DNA of 5,283 bases from Gammaproteobacteria bacterium (GTDB lineage: Bacteria > Pseudomonadota > Gammaproteobacteria > Burkholderiales > Burkholderiaceae_C), in contig JAHIQV010000224.1 in assembly GCA_018903185.1 (NCBI GenBank), forward strand, positions 1 through 5,283. Direction: 5' to 3'. A program made the translations under genes and the position numbers. The notes beneath the pieces were generated by a model, which was given only the letters and a program-made list of their open reading frames with translations, was not told the origin of the DNA and did no database searches. The first letter of the stretch is position 1, and every line of letters begins with the position of its first letter. Below, in pieces: positions 4,696 to 5,283 of the stretch.

Positions 4696-5283
4696 ATGGC
4701 CACTTCATCGCTCCCCATGCCCGGCAAGCGCTTCGTCATCGGCGTGCCGTATGTCTGGCTGTTTGTCTTTTTCCTGCTGCCCTTCCTGATCCTGCTGTAC
4801 ATCAGCTTCGTGGACATGGGCGAGAGCATCCATCCGTTCAAGCCGATCTGGGACCCGGTGACGGGCATCCTGAGCCTGAAGTACGAGAACTACGGGACCA
4901 TCTTTCGCGATGCCGAGAGTGGCGAGCTGTTCAAGACGATCTACATCGAGGCCTACCTGCGATCGATCTGGTACGCCCTGATGACGGCGGTGCTGTGTCT
5001 GCTGATCGGCTACCCGTTTGCCTACTTCATCGCGCGCTCGGCGCCCAGCGTGCGGCCTGCGCTGCTGATGATGGTGATGCTGCCGTTCTGGACCTCGTTC
5101 CTGTTGCGGGTGTACGCGTGGAAAGGCATCCTGGCCGACCAGGGCGTCATCAACCAGTTGCTGATGGGTGTGGGCATCATCGACGAGCCGATCCAGATGC
5201 TCTACACCGACGTGTCCATGCTGGTCGGCATGACCTATGTGTACCTGCCGTTCATGGTGCTGCCGCTCTACGCCAACCTGGTG
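4696..5283 (+). CDS. potH: Polyamine ABC transporter permease, PotH/SpuG-like (5' part, runs off the window)
   Basis: The frame is open from ATG 4696 to the last base, giving 196 residues without a stop; PotH-type permeases are about 290-320 residues, so roughly the last third is missing. The protein forms half of the inner-membrane channel of the importer. The N-terminus is short and cytoplasmic (MATSSLPMPGKR), then hydrophobic segments at about 13-38, 92-113, 119-140 and 172-194. The stretch between segments 1 and 2 (about 39-90) is a long periplasmic loop, as usual for PotB/PotH. The block LPFWTSFLLRVYAWKGIL (129-146) is highly characteristic of this family. The EAA loop that contacts the ATPase would lie beyond the window. 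The preceding PotG-like gene supports a shared transporter; a PotI/SpuH-like partner permease is expected next. PotB naming is the alternative. Confidence 0.94.
   Translation, partial: MATSSLPMPGKRFVIGVPYVWLFVFFLLPFLILLYISFVDMGESIHPFKPIWDPVTGILSLKYENYGTIFRDAESGELFKTIYIEAYLRSIWYALMTAVLCLLIGYPFAYFIARSAPSVRPALLMMVMLPFWTSFLLRVYAWKGILADQGVINQLLMGVGIIDEPIQMLYTDVSMLVGMTYVYLPFMVLPLYANLV

Overview
This window carries a polyamine (putrescine-type) uptake and catabolism cluster, with every gene on the + strand. The high GC content, strong G/C bias at third codon positions, intergenic sequence style and spu/pot-like gene order suggest a betaproteobacterium, probably Burkholderiales and perhaps Comamonadaceae. 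That placement is inferred from sequence style, not from a database comparison.

Layout from left to right: (1) the 3' end of a glutamine-synthetase-family gene of the gamma-glutamylputrescine synthetase (PuuA/SpuB) type, ending at 473; (2) a structured, REP-like intergenic repeat, copy 1 (474-546); (3) a complete class III PLP aminotransferase of the SpuC type, 585-2024, with a GTG start; (4) a 146-bp gap with a candidate sigma-54 (-24/-12) promoter and small hairpins; (5) a complete PotF/SpuD-like polyamine-binding protein, 2171-3349, which here is a predicted lipoprotein with a long Ala/Pro tether; (6) a strong intrinsic terminator at 3374-3410; (7) a complete PotG/SpuF-like ABC ATPase, 3452-4555; (8) a perfect hairpin that contains the ATPase stop codon, followed by copy 2 of the intergenic repeat (4569-4643); (9) the first 196 codons of a PotH/SpuG-like ABC permease, from 4696 to the window end.

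Working together, the binding protein captures polyamine in the periplasm, and the permease (with a second permease probably just beyond the window) driven by the ATPase imports it. The glutamine-synthetase-like enzyme would gamma-glutamylate putrescine, and the aminotransferase would deaminate putrescine or a related amine towards the GABA/succinate route. The order resembles Pseudomonas spuBCDEFGH, but with one binding-protein gene where spuD and spuE would be.

I found no unknown protein family, mobile element, tRNA/rRNA or CRISPR array. The signals most worth a second look are non-coding or architectural: the two nearly identical structured repeats placed just after stop codons, the lipoprotein form of the binding protein with an altered ligand pocket, the candidate sigma-54 promoter, and the terminator that splits binding-protein expression from the rest of the transporter.
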